Source: an uncultured Flavobacteriales bacterium (lineage in GTDB: Bacteria; Bacteroidota; Bacteroidia; Flavobacteriales_D; Crocinitomicaceae). From it: DNA of 64,000 bases. The notes below the pieces were generated by a model that was given only the letters and a program-made list of their open reading frames with translations, searched no databases and was not told the origin of the DNA. The stretch is from contig CAJAVU010000021.1 in the NCBI GenBank assembly GCA_903945495.1, positions 248,001 through 312,000 on the forward strand. The letters are read 5' to 3'. The translations under genes and the position numbers were made by a program. This document shows positions 9,005 through 18,812 of this stretch, piece by piece (the stretch's first letter is position 1; each line of letters starts with the position of its first letter).

Positions 9005-10123
9005 ATGCAATTCAAAGACGTAATTGGTCAGCAAGAACTGAAGAAACATTTAATTGATGAGGTGAATCATGAAAAAGTGAGTCACGCTCAATTATTTCTT
9101 GGTAATGCTGGTTACGGAGGATTGCCCTTAGCCTTATCGTTTGTTCAATACCTGTTTTGTGAGCAAAAAGGAGAATCAGATTCTTGTGGAACTTGTCCTT
9201 CGTGTCACAAAGTGCAAGAATTGCAACATCCAGACCTTCATTTTTCGTTCCCAGTTGTTTTAGCAATCAACAAAAAATCAGATGCGTTCATCAAAGAGTG
9301 GCGCGAACAGATCAAAGTGCAACCGTATTTCAGTGGAAATGATTGGCTGCGAAGAATTGACGTAAAAGAGCGTAAACCGGTTATTGGGACTGAGGAAAGT
9401 CAAGAAATCATCAAAAAGTTAAGCCTGAAATCGTATGAAGGTGGATTTAAAGTGATGATTATTTGGATGGCTGAAGAAATGAATGCTACCTGTGCGAATA
9501 AATTGTTGAAGATTTTAGAAGAACCACCAAAAAACACCTTGTTTATCTTATTGTGTGAATCACAGGAAAAAATGCTTCAAACAATTATTTCACGTACTCA
9601 AATTCTAAAAATCCCACGCATTTCTACTGATGATTTAACAAAGCATTTAAAACAAACAGCTTCTGTTTCAGGTTCAGCAATTGAGAGCATTGTTGGTCGT
9701 GTGGAAGGAGATATTATTGCGGCAAACGAACTTTTAGGCTCTTCAACAGAGCAAGACGAAAATCGCGAGTTGTTTATTCAATTGATGCGTGTTTGCTACA
9801 AAAAAGACGTTATTCCGATGTTGGATTGGGCAGAAGAAATTGCTTCAACGAGTAAGGAACGACAAAAAATCTTCGTGAATTATGCCTTGCATATGTTCAG
9901 ACAAAGTATGTTGCGCAATTATACTGATCACCAACTCACGAAAGTTTCTGCTGAAGAAGATCAGTTTTTGAAGAATTTTGCGCGTTTCATAACGGGTAAA
10001 AATGTCTTCGATTTCATGGAAACATTCAACGATGCGCATTACCATATCGAGCGAAATGCCAACACAAAAATCCTCTTTACGAATTTGTGTTTTAAGGTAA
10101 TGCGTTATATCCACTTTGCATAG
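9005..10123 (+). CDS. holB: DNA polymerase III delta' subunit
   Basis: The 372-residue protein has the AAA+ fold of the clamp-loader delta' subunit: MQFKDVIGQQELKKHL at the start, a degenerate P-loop (GNAGYGGLPLA, about residues 33-43, lacking the lysine), a zinc-binding cluster C52, C61, C64, C67 (CGTCPSCH), and ANKLLKILEEPPKNT followed by SRTQ in place of the SRC motif. The dead P-loop is normal for delta', which does not hydrolyse ATP. It loads the beta clamp together with gamma/tau and delta. It is followed 76 bases later by ricT and then gldH, a gene order I recall from other Bacteroidota. Confidence 0.92.
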   Translation: MQFKDVIGQQELKKHLIDEVNHEKVSHAQLFLGNAGYGGLPLALSFVQYLFCEQKGESDSCGTCPSCHKVQELQHPDLHFSFPVVLAINKKSDAFIKEWREQIKVQPYFSGNDWLRRIDVKERKPVIGTEESQEIIKKLSLKSYEGGFKVMIIWMAEEMNATCANKLLKILEEPPKNTLFILLCESQEKMLQTIISRTQILKIPRISTDDLTKHLKQTASVSGSAIESIVGRVEGDIIAANELLGSSTEQDENRELFIQLMRVCYKKDVIPMLDWAEEIASTSKERQKIFVNYALHMFRQSMLRNYTDHQLTKVSAEEDQFLKNFARFITGKNVFDFMETFNDAHYHIERNANTKILFTNLCFKVMRYIHFA

Positions 10124-10199
10124 TTGGTAATTCTATTTTCATTCACACAAAACTATCTGTGATTTATTTCCTATTTTTACACAACTAATAAAAAGAATT

Positions 10200-11546
10200 A
10201 TGAGCTGTTCAAATTGCAGTAGTGGAGGAGGAACTCCACGCGGTTGTAAGAATAATGGCACTTGTAGTTCTGGCGGTTGTAATAAACTTGAGGTGTATGA
10301 TTGGTTAGCGAACGTTGCGTTACCAACCGGTCAAACAGCCTACGATATAGTAGAAATTCGATTTAAAAATAGTCGAAAAAGTTTCTTTAGAAACTCTAAA
10401 AGTTTAAGTCTTCAAGTCGGCGATGTTGTCGTGGTTGAAGCGAGTCCAGGTTTCGATGTTGGTGTCGTGTCTGTGACGGGAGAACTAGCCAGAATACAAG
10501 TGAAAAAGAAAGCTGCCGGTTTCAAACCGATGGAAGCTAAAAAAATCATGCGTATTGCGAATCAAGAGGATATTGATAAGTGGATACAAGCGCGCTCTTT
10601 GGAAAAAGAGGTGATGTATAAATCACGTACACTAGCAGTGAATCTTACATTGGAAATGAAAATTTCGGATGTTGAATACCAAGGTGATTTAACAAAAGCA
10701 ACGTTTTATTACACAGCGGAAGGTCGCGTAGATTTCCGTCAGTTGATCAAAGACATGGCCGATCAATTCAAAATCCGAATTGAAATGCGTCAAATTGGTT
10801 CACGCCAAGAAGCATCTCGTTTAGGAGGAATTGGTTCATGTGGGCGTGAATTGTGTTGCTCAACGTGGTTAACAGACTTCCGTTCGGTATCAACATCAGC
10901 TGCTCGATACCAACAATTATCATTAAATCCGCAAAAATTAGCGGGTCAATGCGGTAAATTGAAATGTTGTTTGAATTACGAATTGGATATGTACTTGGAT
11001 GCAATCAAGTCATTTCCAAAATCGGATACGAAGCTTCAAACGGAAAACGGAAATGCGTATCACGTAAAAACGGATGTATTTAAACGTCAAATGTGGTATG
11101 CTTACGAAGGAAATTCTGCCGCAGGATTAATTGCATTAGCACCTGAACGCGTGCGAGAAATTGCAAAATTAAATGCAGACGGTAAGAAACCGAAAGAATT
11201 GAACGAATATGTTCACGAAGTTGAAGTAAAAGAGCCTGATTATTCAAATGTTGTTGGTCAAGACAGCTTGAACCGTTTCGAACATGCATTCAAAGCGAAG
11301 AAGAAAAAGAAAAAACCGGGAAATCGCCCCGCAGATAAAGCGCAAGTGAAAGATGTTCAAACGAATCCTAACCAGAATCGTGAGAAACAAGCACCGAAGC
11401 CATCGAATCCGAAGCCACAAGTAGCTCAAGCTACTCCAAGTGCTGAAGGTGAAGCGGTAAAACCAAATCCAAATAAGCGACGTAAAAATCGCCCAAAGAA
11501 AAAACCGAATCAAAATCCAAACGCAAGTGATGGTAACAAAGAATAA
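10200..11546 (+). CDS. ricT: PSP1/RicT-like protein (YaaT family)
   Basis: The 448-residue protein has a cysteine-rich N-terminus (SCSNC, GCKNNGTC, GGC), a PSP1 core (about residues 40-280) and a low-complexity basic tail from about 360 (KKKKKKPGNR, PNPNKRRKNRPKKKPNQ). The conserved PSP1 cysteine pattern is complete: GSCGRELCC (C214, C219, C220) and GQCGKLKCC (C251, C256, C257). In Bacillus, RicT/YaaT with RicA and RicF forms an iron-sulfur complex acting in RNA maturation and phosphorelay control. No RicA or RicF is nearby, so its role here is inference. Its last 17 bases overlap gldH, suggesting translational coupling. Confidence 0.88.
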   Translation: MSCSNCSSGGGTPRGCKNNGTCSSGGCNKLEVYDWLANVALPTGQTAYDIVEIRFKNSRKSFFRNSKSLSLQVGDVVVVEASPGFDVGVVSVTGELARIQVKKKAAGFKPMEAKKIMRIANQEDIDKWIQARSLEKEVMYKSRTLAVNLTLEMKISDVEYQGDLTKATFYYTAEGRVDFRQLIKDMADQFKIRIEMRQIGSRQEASRLGGIGSCGRELCCSTWLTDFRSVSTSAARYQQLSLNPQKLAGQCGKLKCCLNYELDMYLDAIKSFPKSDTKLQTENGNAYHVKTDVFKRQMWYAYEGNSAAGLIALAPERVREIAKLNADGKKPKELNEYVHEVEVKEPDYSNVVGQDSLNRFEHAFKAKKKKKKPGNRPADKAQVKDVQTNPNQNREKQAPKPSNPKPQVAQATPSAEGEAVKPNPNKRRKNRPKKKPNQNPNASDGNKE

Positions 11547-12006
11547 ATTATTAGGAATTATTTTCGCACTCGGAGTATTAACCGGGTGCGAGAATGCTCC
11601 AACTTTTGAAAAATCGTATGTTTTCGATAAAAGCGAATGGGCACAAAATGTGAAACCAAGCTTTACTATTGATATTCAAGATATTTCTAAGGAATACAAT
11701 TTTATTCTTACGATTCGCACGACAACTGAATATAAGTTCAGTAATTTGTGGATGTACATGAGTACAACTACACCAAAAGGCGATAAAGCACGCGAACCAT
11801 TTGAATTGATCATTGCCAATCAAGACGGTTCTTGGGCAGGAACTAAAACAGGAACTGTTGTTGAAACAAGTTTACAATTCAAAAAGCGTAAAATGCCAGA
11901 AAAAGGTAAATATACCTTTGTATTGGAACAAGGGATTACGCAATCTAAAATCGATGAGATTTTAGATGTTACGCTGTTGGTTGAAGAAGTAGGAAAAGAA
12001 AACTAA
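11530..12006 (+). CDS. gldH: Gliding motility lipoprotein GldH
   Basis: The 158-residue lipoprotein carries a signal peptide ending LGVLTGC, with the lipid-attached cysteine at residue 20. Features of GldH are visible: FEKSYVFDKSEWAQ after the lipobox, a conserved NLWMYMSTTTPKGD segment and a C-terminal QGITQSKIDEILDVTL. GldH is needed for gliding in Flavobacterium johnsoniae and belongs to the set of lipoproteins associated with the T9SS. The start could be GTG 11527 or ATG 11530; I chose ATG. It overlaps ricT by 17 bases. Its partners here are the PorP/SprF and type B cargo genes in the same window. Confidence 0.88.
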   Translation: MVTKNKLLGIIFALGVLTGCENAPTFEKSYVFDKSEWAQNVKPSFTIDIQDISKEYNFILTIRTTTEYKFSNLWMYMSTTTPKGDKAREPFELIIANQDGSWAGTKTGTVVETSLQFKKRKMPEKGKYTFVLEQGITQSKIDEILDVTLLVEEVGKEN

Positions 12007-12012
12007 TTGCTT

Positions 12013-12690
12013 CTATTTCTCTTCGCCGCCAATTTTATAGGCAAATGATAGCGCTAAAATGTGACGATTACTAGGGTTCGGTACATTCATTTTCCCATCA
12101 AAAATATAACCAGCAGAAATATCAAAGGGTTTTTTCCAATCCATTTTAACACCAACAAATGTTCTTATCTTGGTGAATTGACGTCCATATTGACCAAATG
12201 AAGGATCATAGAAAAACTCTGCGCTAATGACAGGTGTTAAGATGCTTTTCTTAATATCATAACTTATGGAAGGCTTAATACGAATTGCTTGATCAAAATC
12301 GGGATCATACGAGCCTGTTGAAAAAACAGAACCAAACGAATATTGATAGCGAATTCTAAAACCAAGTTCAAATTTTGAAACTGCTTTTTTAAAGTCGGCG
12401 TTTATATTTAGGCGATTCGAATAATCATAGTTGCCGTCATTTTGATGATTAAAAACAGTTCTAAAATCGACACTAGGACGAAACCATTTGGTAACCTTGT
12501 ATTTAACAGCAACTTGAGGAAAGAAGGTGTTAACACCCAAATTTCCAAAGCGAGTAGTCACATCCGCTGCCCAACTCAATTTCTTTGTAAAAGAGCCCTC
12601 CAAACCAATCTCTGTCCAAACCATATTGGAATTGGTTTGTCCAATTGAGAAAATTGGCAGAATCAAAAAGATGAATAAATACTTTTTCAT
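12013..12690 (-). CDS. DUF2490 outer-membrane beta-barrel protein
   Basis: A signal peptide (MKKYLFIFLILPIFSIGQ) precedes alternating hydrophobic/polar strands with aromatic girdles, such as SWAADVTTRFGNLGVNTFFP, FELGFRIRYQYSFGS and RHILALSFAYKIGG. The size (225 residues), WTEIGLEGSFTKKLSW start and strand pattern fit DUF2490, a barrel family common in Bacteroidota with no known substrate. It is the second gene of a pair: the lipoprotein gene upstream ends 2 bases before it. It is convergent with gldH, with a 6-base gap. Confidence 0.8.
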   Translation of the reverse strand: MKKYLFIFLILPIFSIGQTNSNMVWTEIGLEGSFTKKLSWAADVTTRFGNLGVNTFFPQVAVKYKVTKWFRPSVDFRTVFNHQNDGNYDYSNRLNINADFKKAVSKFELGFRIRYQYSFGSVFSTGSYDPDFDQAIRIKPSISYDIKKSILTPVISAEFFYDPSFGQYGRQFTKIRTFVGVKMDWKKPFDISAGYIFDGKMNVPNPSNRHILALSFAYKIGGEEK

Positions 12691-12692
12691 TC

Positions 12693-13124
12693 TTATTTAA
12701 TCAAGGTAATTGTGCCCAAATCAAAGTCTTCTTTCTTTTTCACTTCAAACGTTTGTGAAACAGGTTCAAGGGTGTAATAATCATCATCATTATTCGTAGC
12801 ATTTGCTCCTGTGTGAAACACTTCGCTATAAGCAAAAACTGTGTAAGTACCCGGTTGAAGATATTTGAAGGTAAAAGTACCATCGTAATTTGCTTCCACT
12901 TTGTCGTCGTAAATTAAATCATCTTCACCATACACCAAATACACATCTTCTTTTGCCCCATCAAAACTTACCGTTTGAGATAAAGCGCCATTCACATATA
13001 ATTTTTGGTCAATCATGATTTTTCCAGTAATCGAACTTTTACCACCTTCGCCTTCGTATTTCTTACAAGAATTTAAGCTTAAAGAAGCTGCAATAACAAG
13101 AACTAAAGTATACAACAATTTCAT
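12693..13124 (-). CDS. Lipoprotein with carboxypeptidase-regulatory-like fold
   Basis: From the ATG at 13124 the protein has 143 residues, with a lipoprotein signal peptide MKLLYTLVLVIAASLSLNSC. The mature part contains SSITGKIMIDQKLYVNG and YDGTFTFKYLQPGTYTVFAYSE, the pattern of a transthyretin- or carboxypeptidase-regulatory-like sandwich in which a loop ends in PGTYxV. The preferred start puts the lipobox at residue 20; the longer start at 13154 adds ten residues. It is probably co-transcribed with the DUF2490 barrel, so the two may work together at the outer membrane. The exact function is unknown. Confidence 0.72.
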   Translation of the reverse strand: MKLLYTLVLVIAASLSLNSCKKYEGEGGKSSITGKIMIDQKLYVNGALSQTVSFDGAKEDVYLVYGEDDLIYDDKVEANYDGTFTFKYLQPGTYTVFAYSEVFHTGANATNNDDDYYTLEPVSQTFEVKKKEDFDLGTITLIK

Positions 13125-13264
13125 AATCTTCAATTTAATTGGTTGAGAACTCAACCTTTCGGTTAATTTTAACGTCTCGAATATACAAATACATTTAATA
13201 ATTTAGTAATATTGTTTGTATTTCGTCTAAATAAGCTAAAACGATTACTATAAAATCTTGCAAT

Positions 13265-16200
13265 ATGAAGGTAAAACTACTTTTGACATTTCTTCTTTTT
13301 TCAGCATTTACTTCTTTTTCACAAATTGTGATCAACGAGTATTCTTGCTCTAATGTAAACGGTCCAACTGATGCTTATGGTGAACGAGAAGATTGGGTTG
13401 AATTATATAACCCAACTGCGGCACCAATTGATTTAACTGGTTTTTATTTGTCTGATAAAGCATCGAATTTGATGAAATGGCAAATCCCTAGTGGATCTAT
13501 TCCGGCGAATGGCTTTAAAATGGTCTTTTGTTCGAAAAGAAATACGGTTAATGGAACGCAATTACATCCAAACTTTAACTTAAAACAAACAGAAGGGGAT
13601 TGGATTATTTTAGCAAATACTGCAGGTCTTGTTGTAGATTCAATAAAAATCATTCACATGACGAAAGCGGACCATTCTGTAGGCCGATCTACGAATGGTG
13701 CGGTCGATTGGAAATTGTTTACAACGCCAACGCCAAACGCGAATAATACAGGAGCTCAAAATTTCTATGAACCAAAGCCAGTGATGAGTTTAGCACCAGG
13801 ATTTTATCCAGGAGCACAAACAGTAACAATTACATGTTCAAATCCAACAGCTTCAATTCGTTATACAACAAACGGTAGTAATCCAACCATGACTTCCACT
13901 TTGTATACTGGCCCAATAAATATTAATGCTACAACAGTTTTAAGAGCTGCAGCATTTGGAACTAATCAATCGTCATTCATTGAAACAAATACCTACTTTA
14001 TAAATGTGACACATTCTATTCCTGTTGTTTCTGTCTGTAGTCAGGGAGTTTTCAACCTTGTAGCGAATGGAAACCAAACACCTGTTGTCGGCTCTTTCGA
14101 ATTATTTGAAGACAATGGCGCTTTCATTGATGAGGGACAAGGAGATTTCAACAAGCACGGTAACGACTCTTGGGCTTATGATCAGAGAGGATTCGATTAC
14201 ATCACACGTGATGAGTTTGGATATGCTGCAGATTTGAAACATCAAATTTTCCCAGAAAGTTCCCGTGATGAATTTCAACGTGTTATTTTAAAACCTGCTG
14301 CGAGTGATAATTATTCTTTTGAAAATGGTGCACATATTCGTGATGCTTTTATTCATACTCTGTCTATTCGCGCAGACATGAAATTAGATGAGCGAACATG
14401 GAGACCGTGTATTGTTTATTTAAACGGACAATATTGGGGAGTCTATGAAATTCGTGAAAAAGCAGATGATCATGATTACACCAATTACTATTTCGATCAA
14501 GATAAATTCAATTTACAGTATTTAAAAACGTGGGGTGCAACATGGCAAGAATATGGTGCGCCAAACGCTCAACCGGCTTGGACAGCTTTAAGAACGTATA
14601 TTAATACAAATAGTATGGCCGTTCCGGCCAACTTCAACTATGTGGATAGCTTATTGAATTGGGAATCTTTATGTGATTATTTCGTATTCAACTCGTATGT
14701 AGTTAATCAAGATTGGTTGAACTGGAATACTGCTTGGTGGCGTGGAATGGATCCTGCAGGAGACAAAAAGAAATGGCGTTATACATTATGGGATATGGAC
14801 GCAACTTTCGGTCATTATATTAATTATACCGGAATTCCTGATCCAACCGCGAATGCCGATCCATGTAACGTGGAAAACTTACCAAACCCTGGAGGGCAAG
14901 GACATACAGATATTCTTGAAAAGTTGATAAATGAAAATCCTGTTGTGGAACAATATTACATTACGCGTTATATTGATTTGGTAAATACGTATTTCTCATG
15001 TGCATACATGAATACATTATTGGATAGTATGGTGAATGAAATTTCACCGGAAATGACTGGTCAAGCAACAAAATGGGGTGGATCGTTCGCTGGATGGCAA
15101 GCACGTGTTCAGCAGATGCGCGATTTCATGAATTTAAGATGTACAGCACTTGAACAAGGCTTGATTGATTGTTATAATTTGACAGGTCCATTCAATGTTA
15201 CATTTGATGTTTCACCAGCATTATCAGGAGAGATTAAAGTAAATTCTGTTTGGGCACCAACCTATCCTTGGGCAACAAGTTATTACGGAGGAATTGCGAC
15301 AAATATTATTGCACAGCCACTACCAGGCTATATTTTTGATCATTGGGAATACACAACAGGACCTTTAGCATTACCAATAATTTCAGACACAAATAGTTTG
15401 AATATTAATGGTGTCGAGAATATCGTTGCTGTGTTTGTTTTAGACAATCCTGATTTAGATGGAGACGGTTGTTTAAATACCGATGAGGTAATTGCTGGTA
15501 CTGATCCAAACGTTGCAGATACGGATTTAGATGGTGAAAATGATTGTGTCGAAATTGGTGCAGATCCTGCGAATCCAACAGATACAGATGGTGATGGAGT
15601 TATCGATGCCTTAGAATCTTCAACAGTTGATACAGACGGTGATGGAGTTTTTGATGAAGCAGATCCTGCAAATACAGATCCATGTATTCCGAACGTGAAT
15701 GCAGGTCCTTGTGATCAAGATGGAGATGGATTAACAAATGCTGAAGAAGCAACAGAAGGAACAAACCCAACGAATCCAGATTCTGATGGAGATGGAATTA
15801 ATGACGGTACTGAAGTAACAAATGGTTCTGACCCGATGAATCCATGTGATCCAGATGATTCTTTACCTGGTTGTCAAATTGACACCGATGGAGATGGATT
15901 AATGGATGCAGAAGAAGGAACGTTGGGAACTGACCCAAATAATCCTGACACAGATGGCGATGGCTTGAATGATGGAGTTGAGGTCGGAAATGGAACAAAT
16001 CCTTTAGACGAATGTGATCCAAACAGTACTGGCTTTAATTGTATTAATGGAATTTACCTTCCAACAGGATTTTCTCCAAATGGGTCTGGAAATGATTTGA
16101 ACGAAACATTGGTTATCATCGTTGGTAAAGATGTACTTTCATTTACATTATCGATTTACGACAGATGGGGTAATTTAATGGTAAATACATCGGATAAAAC

Positions 16201-16327
16201 TTATCAATGGGACGGTACACACAAAGGTCAAGCATGTAACAGTGGTGTATATGCCTATATTTTGGATGTGAAGTACATTGACGGAAGAACAGAAACACGT
16301 TCAGGTAATATCACTTTAATTCGTTAA
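13265..16327 (+). CDS. T9SS type B secreted protein: lamin tail, chitobiase-type, CotH kinase, TSP3 repeats
   Basis: This 1020-residue exported protein has a signal peptide ([20 protein letters not shown]). Then come a lamin-tail domain (about 20-150, [18 protein letters not shown]), a chitobiase/hexosaminidase C-terminal-type sandwich (about 165-240, [11 protein letters not shown]), and a CotH kinase-like domain (about 250-620). The CotH active-site elements are present: [23 protein letters not shown] with D483, and the DFG-like LWDMDATFG with D510 and D512. A repeat-B-like segment precedes thrombospondin type 3 calcium repeats (about 715-925, [13 protein letters not shown] and similar). The last 90 residues are a type B T9SS sorting domain ([32 protein letters not shown]). 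CotH proteins phosphorylate secreted substrates; the target is unknown. The PorP/SprF gene follows after 2 bases. Confidence 0.9.
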   Translation: MKVKLLLTFLLFSAFTSFSQIVINEYSCSNVNGPTDAYGEREDWVELYNPTAAPIDLTGFYLSDKASNLMKWQIPSGSIPANGFKMVFCSKRNTVNGTQLHPNFNLKQTEGDWIILANTAGLVVDSIKIIHMTKADHSVGRSTNGAVDWKLFTTPTPNANNTGAQNFYEPKPVMSLAPGFYPGAQTVTITCSNPTASIRYTTNGSNPTMTSTLYTGPININATTVLRAAAFGTNQSSFIETNTYFINVTHSIPVVSVCSQGVFNLVANGNQTPVVGSFELFEDNGAFIDEGQGDFNKHGNDSWAYDQRGFDYITRDEFGYAADLKHQIFPESSRDEFQRVILKPAASDNYSFENGAHIRDAFIHTLSIRADMKLDERTWRPCIVYLNGQYWGVYEIREKADDHDYTNYYFDQDKFNLQYLKTWGATWQEYGAPNAQPAWTALRTYINTNSMAVPANFNYVDSLLNWESLCDYFVFNSYVVNQDWLNWNTAWWRGMDPAGDKKKWRYTLWDMDATFGHYINYTGIPDPTANADPCNVENLPNPGGQGHTDILEKLINENPVVEQYYITRYIDLVNTYFSCAYMNTLLDSMVNEISPEMTGQATKWGGSFAGWQARVQQMRDFMNLRCTALEQGLIDCYNLTGPFNVTFDVSPALSGEIKVNSVWAPTYPWATSYYGGIATNIIAQPLPGYIFDHWEYTTGPLALPIISDTNSLNINGVENIVAVFVLDNPDLDGDGCLNTDEVIAGTDPNVADTDLDGENDCVEIGADPANPTDTDGDGVIDALESSTVDTDGDGVFDEADPANTDPCIPNVNAGPCDQDGDGLTNAEEATEGTNPTNPDSDGDGINDGTEVTNGSDPMNPCDPDDSLPGCQIDTDGDGLMDAEEGTLGTDPNNPDTDGDGLNDGVEVGNGTNPLDECDPNSTGFNCINGIYLPTGFSPNGSGNDLNETLVIIVGKDVLSFTLSIYDRWGNLMVNTSDKTYQWDGTHKGQACNSGVYAYILDVKYIDGRTETRSGNITLIR

Positions 16328-16329
16328 AC

Positions 16330-17364
16330 ATGAAAAAAATACTTCTTTCAGTTGCGTTTTTAAGTTGTATAAACACCTATGCGCAAGATTTACATTTTTC
16401 GCAAACGGCGCAAACTCCTCTTTTGATAAATCCTGCTGCGGCTGGTGTTTATGATGGTTGGGAACGTGTTATTATCAACCATAGAAATCAATGGCTTGGA
16501 GCTGGAACACAGTTCATGACAACCTCAATCGCTGCTGATGCTAATTTCGGTAAAAACCGAATGAATGATAAAGCGCATCTTGGATTAGGGATCATGTTTT
16601 ACAATGATATTGGTGGTGATTCCCGTTTCGGTAGCCAAACGGGGTCGCTTACGGTAAGTGGAATATTACCAATGGGTGGTTCAGGTCATACCTTATCAGC
16701 TGGAATTCAAGGTGGATTTGGAAGTCGAAATGCCGATTACACATCACTAAGATTTACATCTCAATGGAATGGGACAGAATATGATCCATTAATTGGATCG
16801 GGAGAGGCAAATAACGCAAGTTCATTTCGTTATGCAGATGCATCGGCGGGAATTTATTATGTGTTTGATGGTGGACAATCAACTTTTAGTAGAAATAATG
16901 ATTTTAAATTTCAGTTGGGGGTTGCAGGATATCACTTAAACAAACCACAACTTAAATATGCCACTGTAGATGGAGATCGATTGATGCGTAAATATGTCAT
17001 TCACGCTGGTGTTGTTGCGGATTTACCAATGCGAGACATGTCGATTGATGCAAGTGCGGTTCAAATTATTCAAGGACCTCATTTAGAAACACTTCTTGGA
17101 ATGATGTTAAGATACCGTTTTCAAGATGGAACAAAAATCACTGGAAATTCGCAAGATGCCTATTTCGGTTTTGGAGCGTATTACCGTTTAAAAGATGCAA
17201 TTATACCGTCAATTTTAATTGATTGGAAAGGATTCAAATTTGGTGTTTCTTATGATGTTACCGTTTCAACGATGAGACGAGCATACAGAGGAGGCTCTCT
17301 TGAATTCTCACTTTCATATACGAATTTAAATCATGCCTTGTTTAAAACAAGAGGAAGATTCTAA
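16330..17364 (+). CDS. PorP/SprF family type IX secretion outer-membrane protein
   Basis: The 344-residue barrel protein starts with a signal peptide (MKKILLSVAFLSCINTYA) and the family signature QDLHFSQTAQTPLLINPAAAGVYDG, then NHRNQWLGAG; the C-terminus is beta-rich and ends FKTRGRF. PorP/SprF proteins sit in the outer membrane, and SprF is needed to deliver the type B cargo SprB. The gene starts 2 bases after a type B cargo gene, the usual cargo-partner arrangement, so it probably serves the CotH protein. A strong terminator follows. Confidence 0.9.
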   Translation: MKKILLSVAFLSCINTYAQDLHFSQTAQTPLLINPAAAGVYDGWERVIINHRNQWLGAGTQFMTTSIAADANFGKNRMNDKAHLGLGIMFYNDIGGDSRFGSQTGSLTVSGILPMGGSGHTLSAGIQGGFGSRNADYTSLRFTSQWNGTEYDPLIGSGEANNASSFRYADASAGIYYVFDGGQSTFSRNNDFKFQLGVAGYHLNKPQLKYATVDGDRLMRKYVIHAGVVADLPMRDMSIDASAVQIIQGPHLETLLGMMLRYRFQDGTKITGNSQDAYFGFGAYYRLKDAIIPSILIDWKGFKFGVSYDVTVSTMRRAYRGGSLEFSLSYTNLNHALFKTRGRF

Positions 17365-17370
17365 ACATAA

Positions 17371-17396
17371 AAAAACCCCGTATTTACGGGGTTTTT
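17371..17396. terminator. Bidirectional intrinsic terminator
   Basis: AAAAACCCCGT (17371-17381) and ACGGGGTTTTT (17386-17396) form a perfect 11-bp stem with a 4-base loop, T-run on one side and A-run on the other. It separates the PorP/SprF gene from the convergent small membrane protein gene. Confidence 0.92.
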
Positions 17397-17405
17397 TTAT
17401 GTCTA

Positions 17406-17648
17406 TTATTTTTTAACTAAAGATCTAAAAAAATCAAAAATTCGTTTTCGGAACAAGAACATGATTAATAAATACGGGATAATCATTAAGTACAATATTC
17501 CCCAATTGATATTCGTTCCAAACGAACCTTCACTCAATTCAGAGCCTTGTTCTGTTAACATTTTACATTGAGAGCAACCTTGTGCAAACATGTCATTTCC
17601 AACAACAATAAGTGCTAAAATGAATCCTAAAACGAGCCACTTTTTCAT
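17406..17648 (-). CDS. Small membrane protein with CSQC motif, unknown function
   Basis: This 80-residue protein has an N-terminal signal or membrane segment (MKKWLVLGFILALIVVGNDM), a short loop with the cysteine pair CSQC, and a second hydrophobic segment (WGILYLMIIPYLLIMFLF) followed by a basic tail (RKRIFDFFRSLVKK). This gives a two-helix hairpin with the cysteines and acidic loop outside. I do not recognise a family. A TAnnTTTG box (TACATTTG on the minus strand, 17653-17660) lies only 5 bases before the ATG. Confidence 0.65.
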   Translation of the reverse strand: MKKWLVLGFILALIVVGNDMFAQGCSQCKMLTEQGSELSEGSFGTNINWGILYLMIIPYLLIMFLFRKRIFDFFRSLVKK

Positions 17649-17735
17649 GACTCAAATGTATTAATTTAATCAATCAAATACTAGAAAGATTCCTTTTTTC
17701 TAGCAAACGGTAGTAAGCAATGATTCTCTGAATCC

Positions 17736-17764
17736 TTGCGGATTAATAAATTGCTTTAACTTTG
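17736..17764 (+). promoter_or_regulatory. Bacteroidota promoter for the TPR lipoprotein
   Basis: TTG at 17736-17738, an 18-base spacer and TAACTTTG at 17757-17764 match the Bacteroidota TTG-N17-20-TAnnTTTG consensus. The ATG at 17784 follows after 19 bases. Confidence 0.7.
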
Positions 17765-17783
17765 TTAACAGTAATTCAGAACT

Positions 17784-18812
17784 ATGAAATATTTATTCTT
17801 TTTAATTCCTTTCTTTTTCGTTTCATGTGGTGGATCGAATAAACAAAACAATCTTCCAAAAGATTTAGATAGTTTATTGGTCATGTTCCCAGACAGTGTC
17901 GAGTTGTTAGTACAGCACGGTAATAAAATGATGAAAGAATTAAATTTTGACAAAGCACTTGCTGATGGCGCAAAGGCATATCGCTTGGACAGTATTAGTT
18001 CAAATACGAAAATGCTGTATGCGGATATTTTAAACAATCGACCAAACCGCTCAATGGAGGATGTTTCAATTGCGCAACGCATTTATAAGTCAGTTATCAA
18101 ACAAGAACCGAAAAACACAAAGGCATTGGTTGCTTTGGCTTCAACGTTTAGTCAACAAATGGATTTCGATCAATCCTTCGAGTACATCAATCGAGCATTA
18201 AAAATTGATTCAAGATACAGAGATGCGTATACAATGAAAGGTTCAAATTACTTACTATTGAGTAAACTGAATCCAGAAAAAGATGGAACACCAAGTAAGA
18301 AATATATGGACTTGACGAAATCATCCTACGAAACAGCTGTTCAACAAGACCCAAAATTCTTTGAAGCGTATTTAATGTTGGGCTCTCTTTACGAGTCTGA
18401 AGGCAATGAAATATGTTTACAATATTATAAAACAGCTGTTACTTTACAACCAAAGAATCCAGATGTGTTGTTCTCTTTGGCCTACGCACAACAGCAGTTC
18501 AATCAACCGGAAAAGGCGATAACCTTGTATAGAAAGATGATTAAATTGGATACAAGTTATTTTCAAGCACTCAATCAAATTGGTGTGATTAAACAATACA
18601 ATTTTAAACAAATAGACAGTGCAATTTATTATTATAAATCTGCACTAAAAACAGAACCGAGATTCGTTGAGGCATGGCATAACCTTGGAATGTGTTACGA
18701 AGAGCAGGGAGACATTACCAAAGCAATGCAATCGTATGCAAAAGCATTGAAGTACAATCCTGATTTTAAATTGTCACGTGAACGAGCAGATGTATTGAAA
18801 AATGCGCGTTAA
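17784..18812 (+). CDS. TPR-repeat lipoprotein
   Basis: The 342-residue protein starts with a lipoprotein signal peptide, MKYLFFLIPFFFVSC, with the cysteine at residue 15. From about residue 35 to 335 it is a run of TPR helices, with typical elements such as NFDKALADGAKAYRLD, YRDAYTMKGSNYLLLSK, FVEAWHNLGMCYEEQGD and ITKAMQSYAKALKYNPD. TPR lipoproteins act as protein-binding scaffolds, often in envelope assembly. It overlaps the next membrane-protein gene by 11 bases, so the two are translationally coupled. It has a full promoter of its own just upstream. The partner protein is unknown. Confidence 0.85.
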   Translation: MKYLFFLIPFFFVSCGGSNKQNNLPKDLDSLLVMFPDSVELLVQHGNKMMKELNFDKALADGAKAYRLDSISSNTKMLYADILNNRPNRSMEDVSIAQRIYKSVIKQEPKNTKALVALASTFSQQMDFDQSFEYINRALKIDSRYRDAYTMKGSNYLLLSKLNPEKDGTPSKKYMDLTKSSYETAVQQDPKFFEAYLMLGSLYESEGNEICLQYYKTAVTLQPKNPDVLFSLAYAQQQFNQPEKAITLYRKMIKLDTSYFQALNQIGVIKQYNFKQIDSAIYYYKSALKTEPRFVEAWHNLGMCYEEQGDITKAMQSYAKALKYNPDFKLSRERADVLKNAR

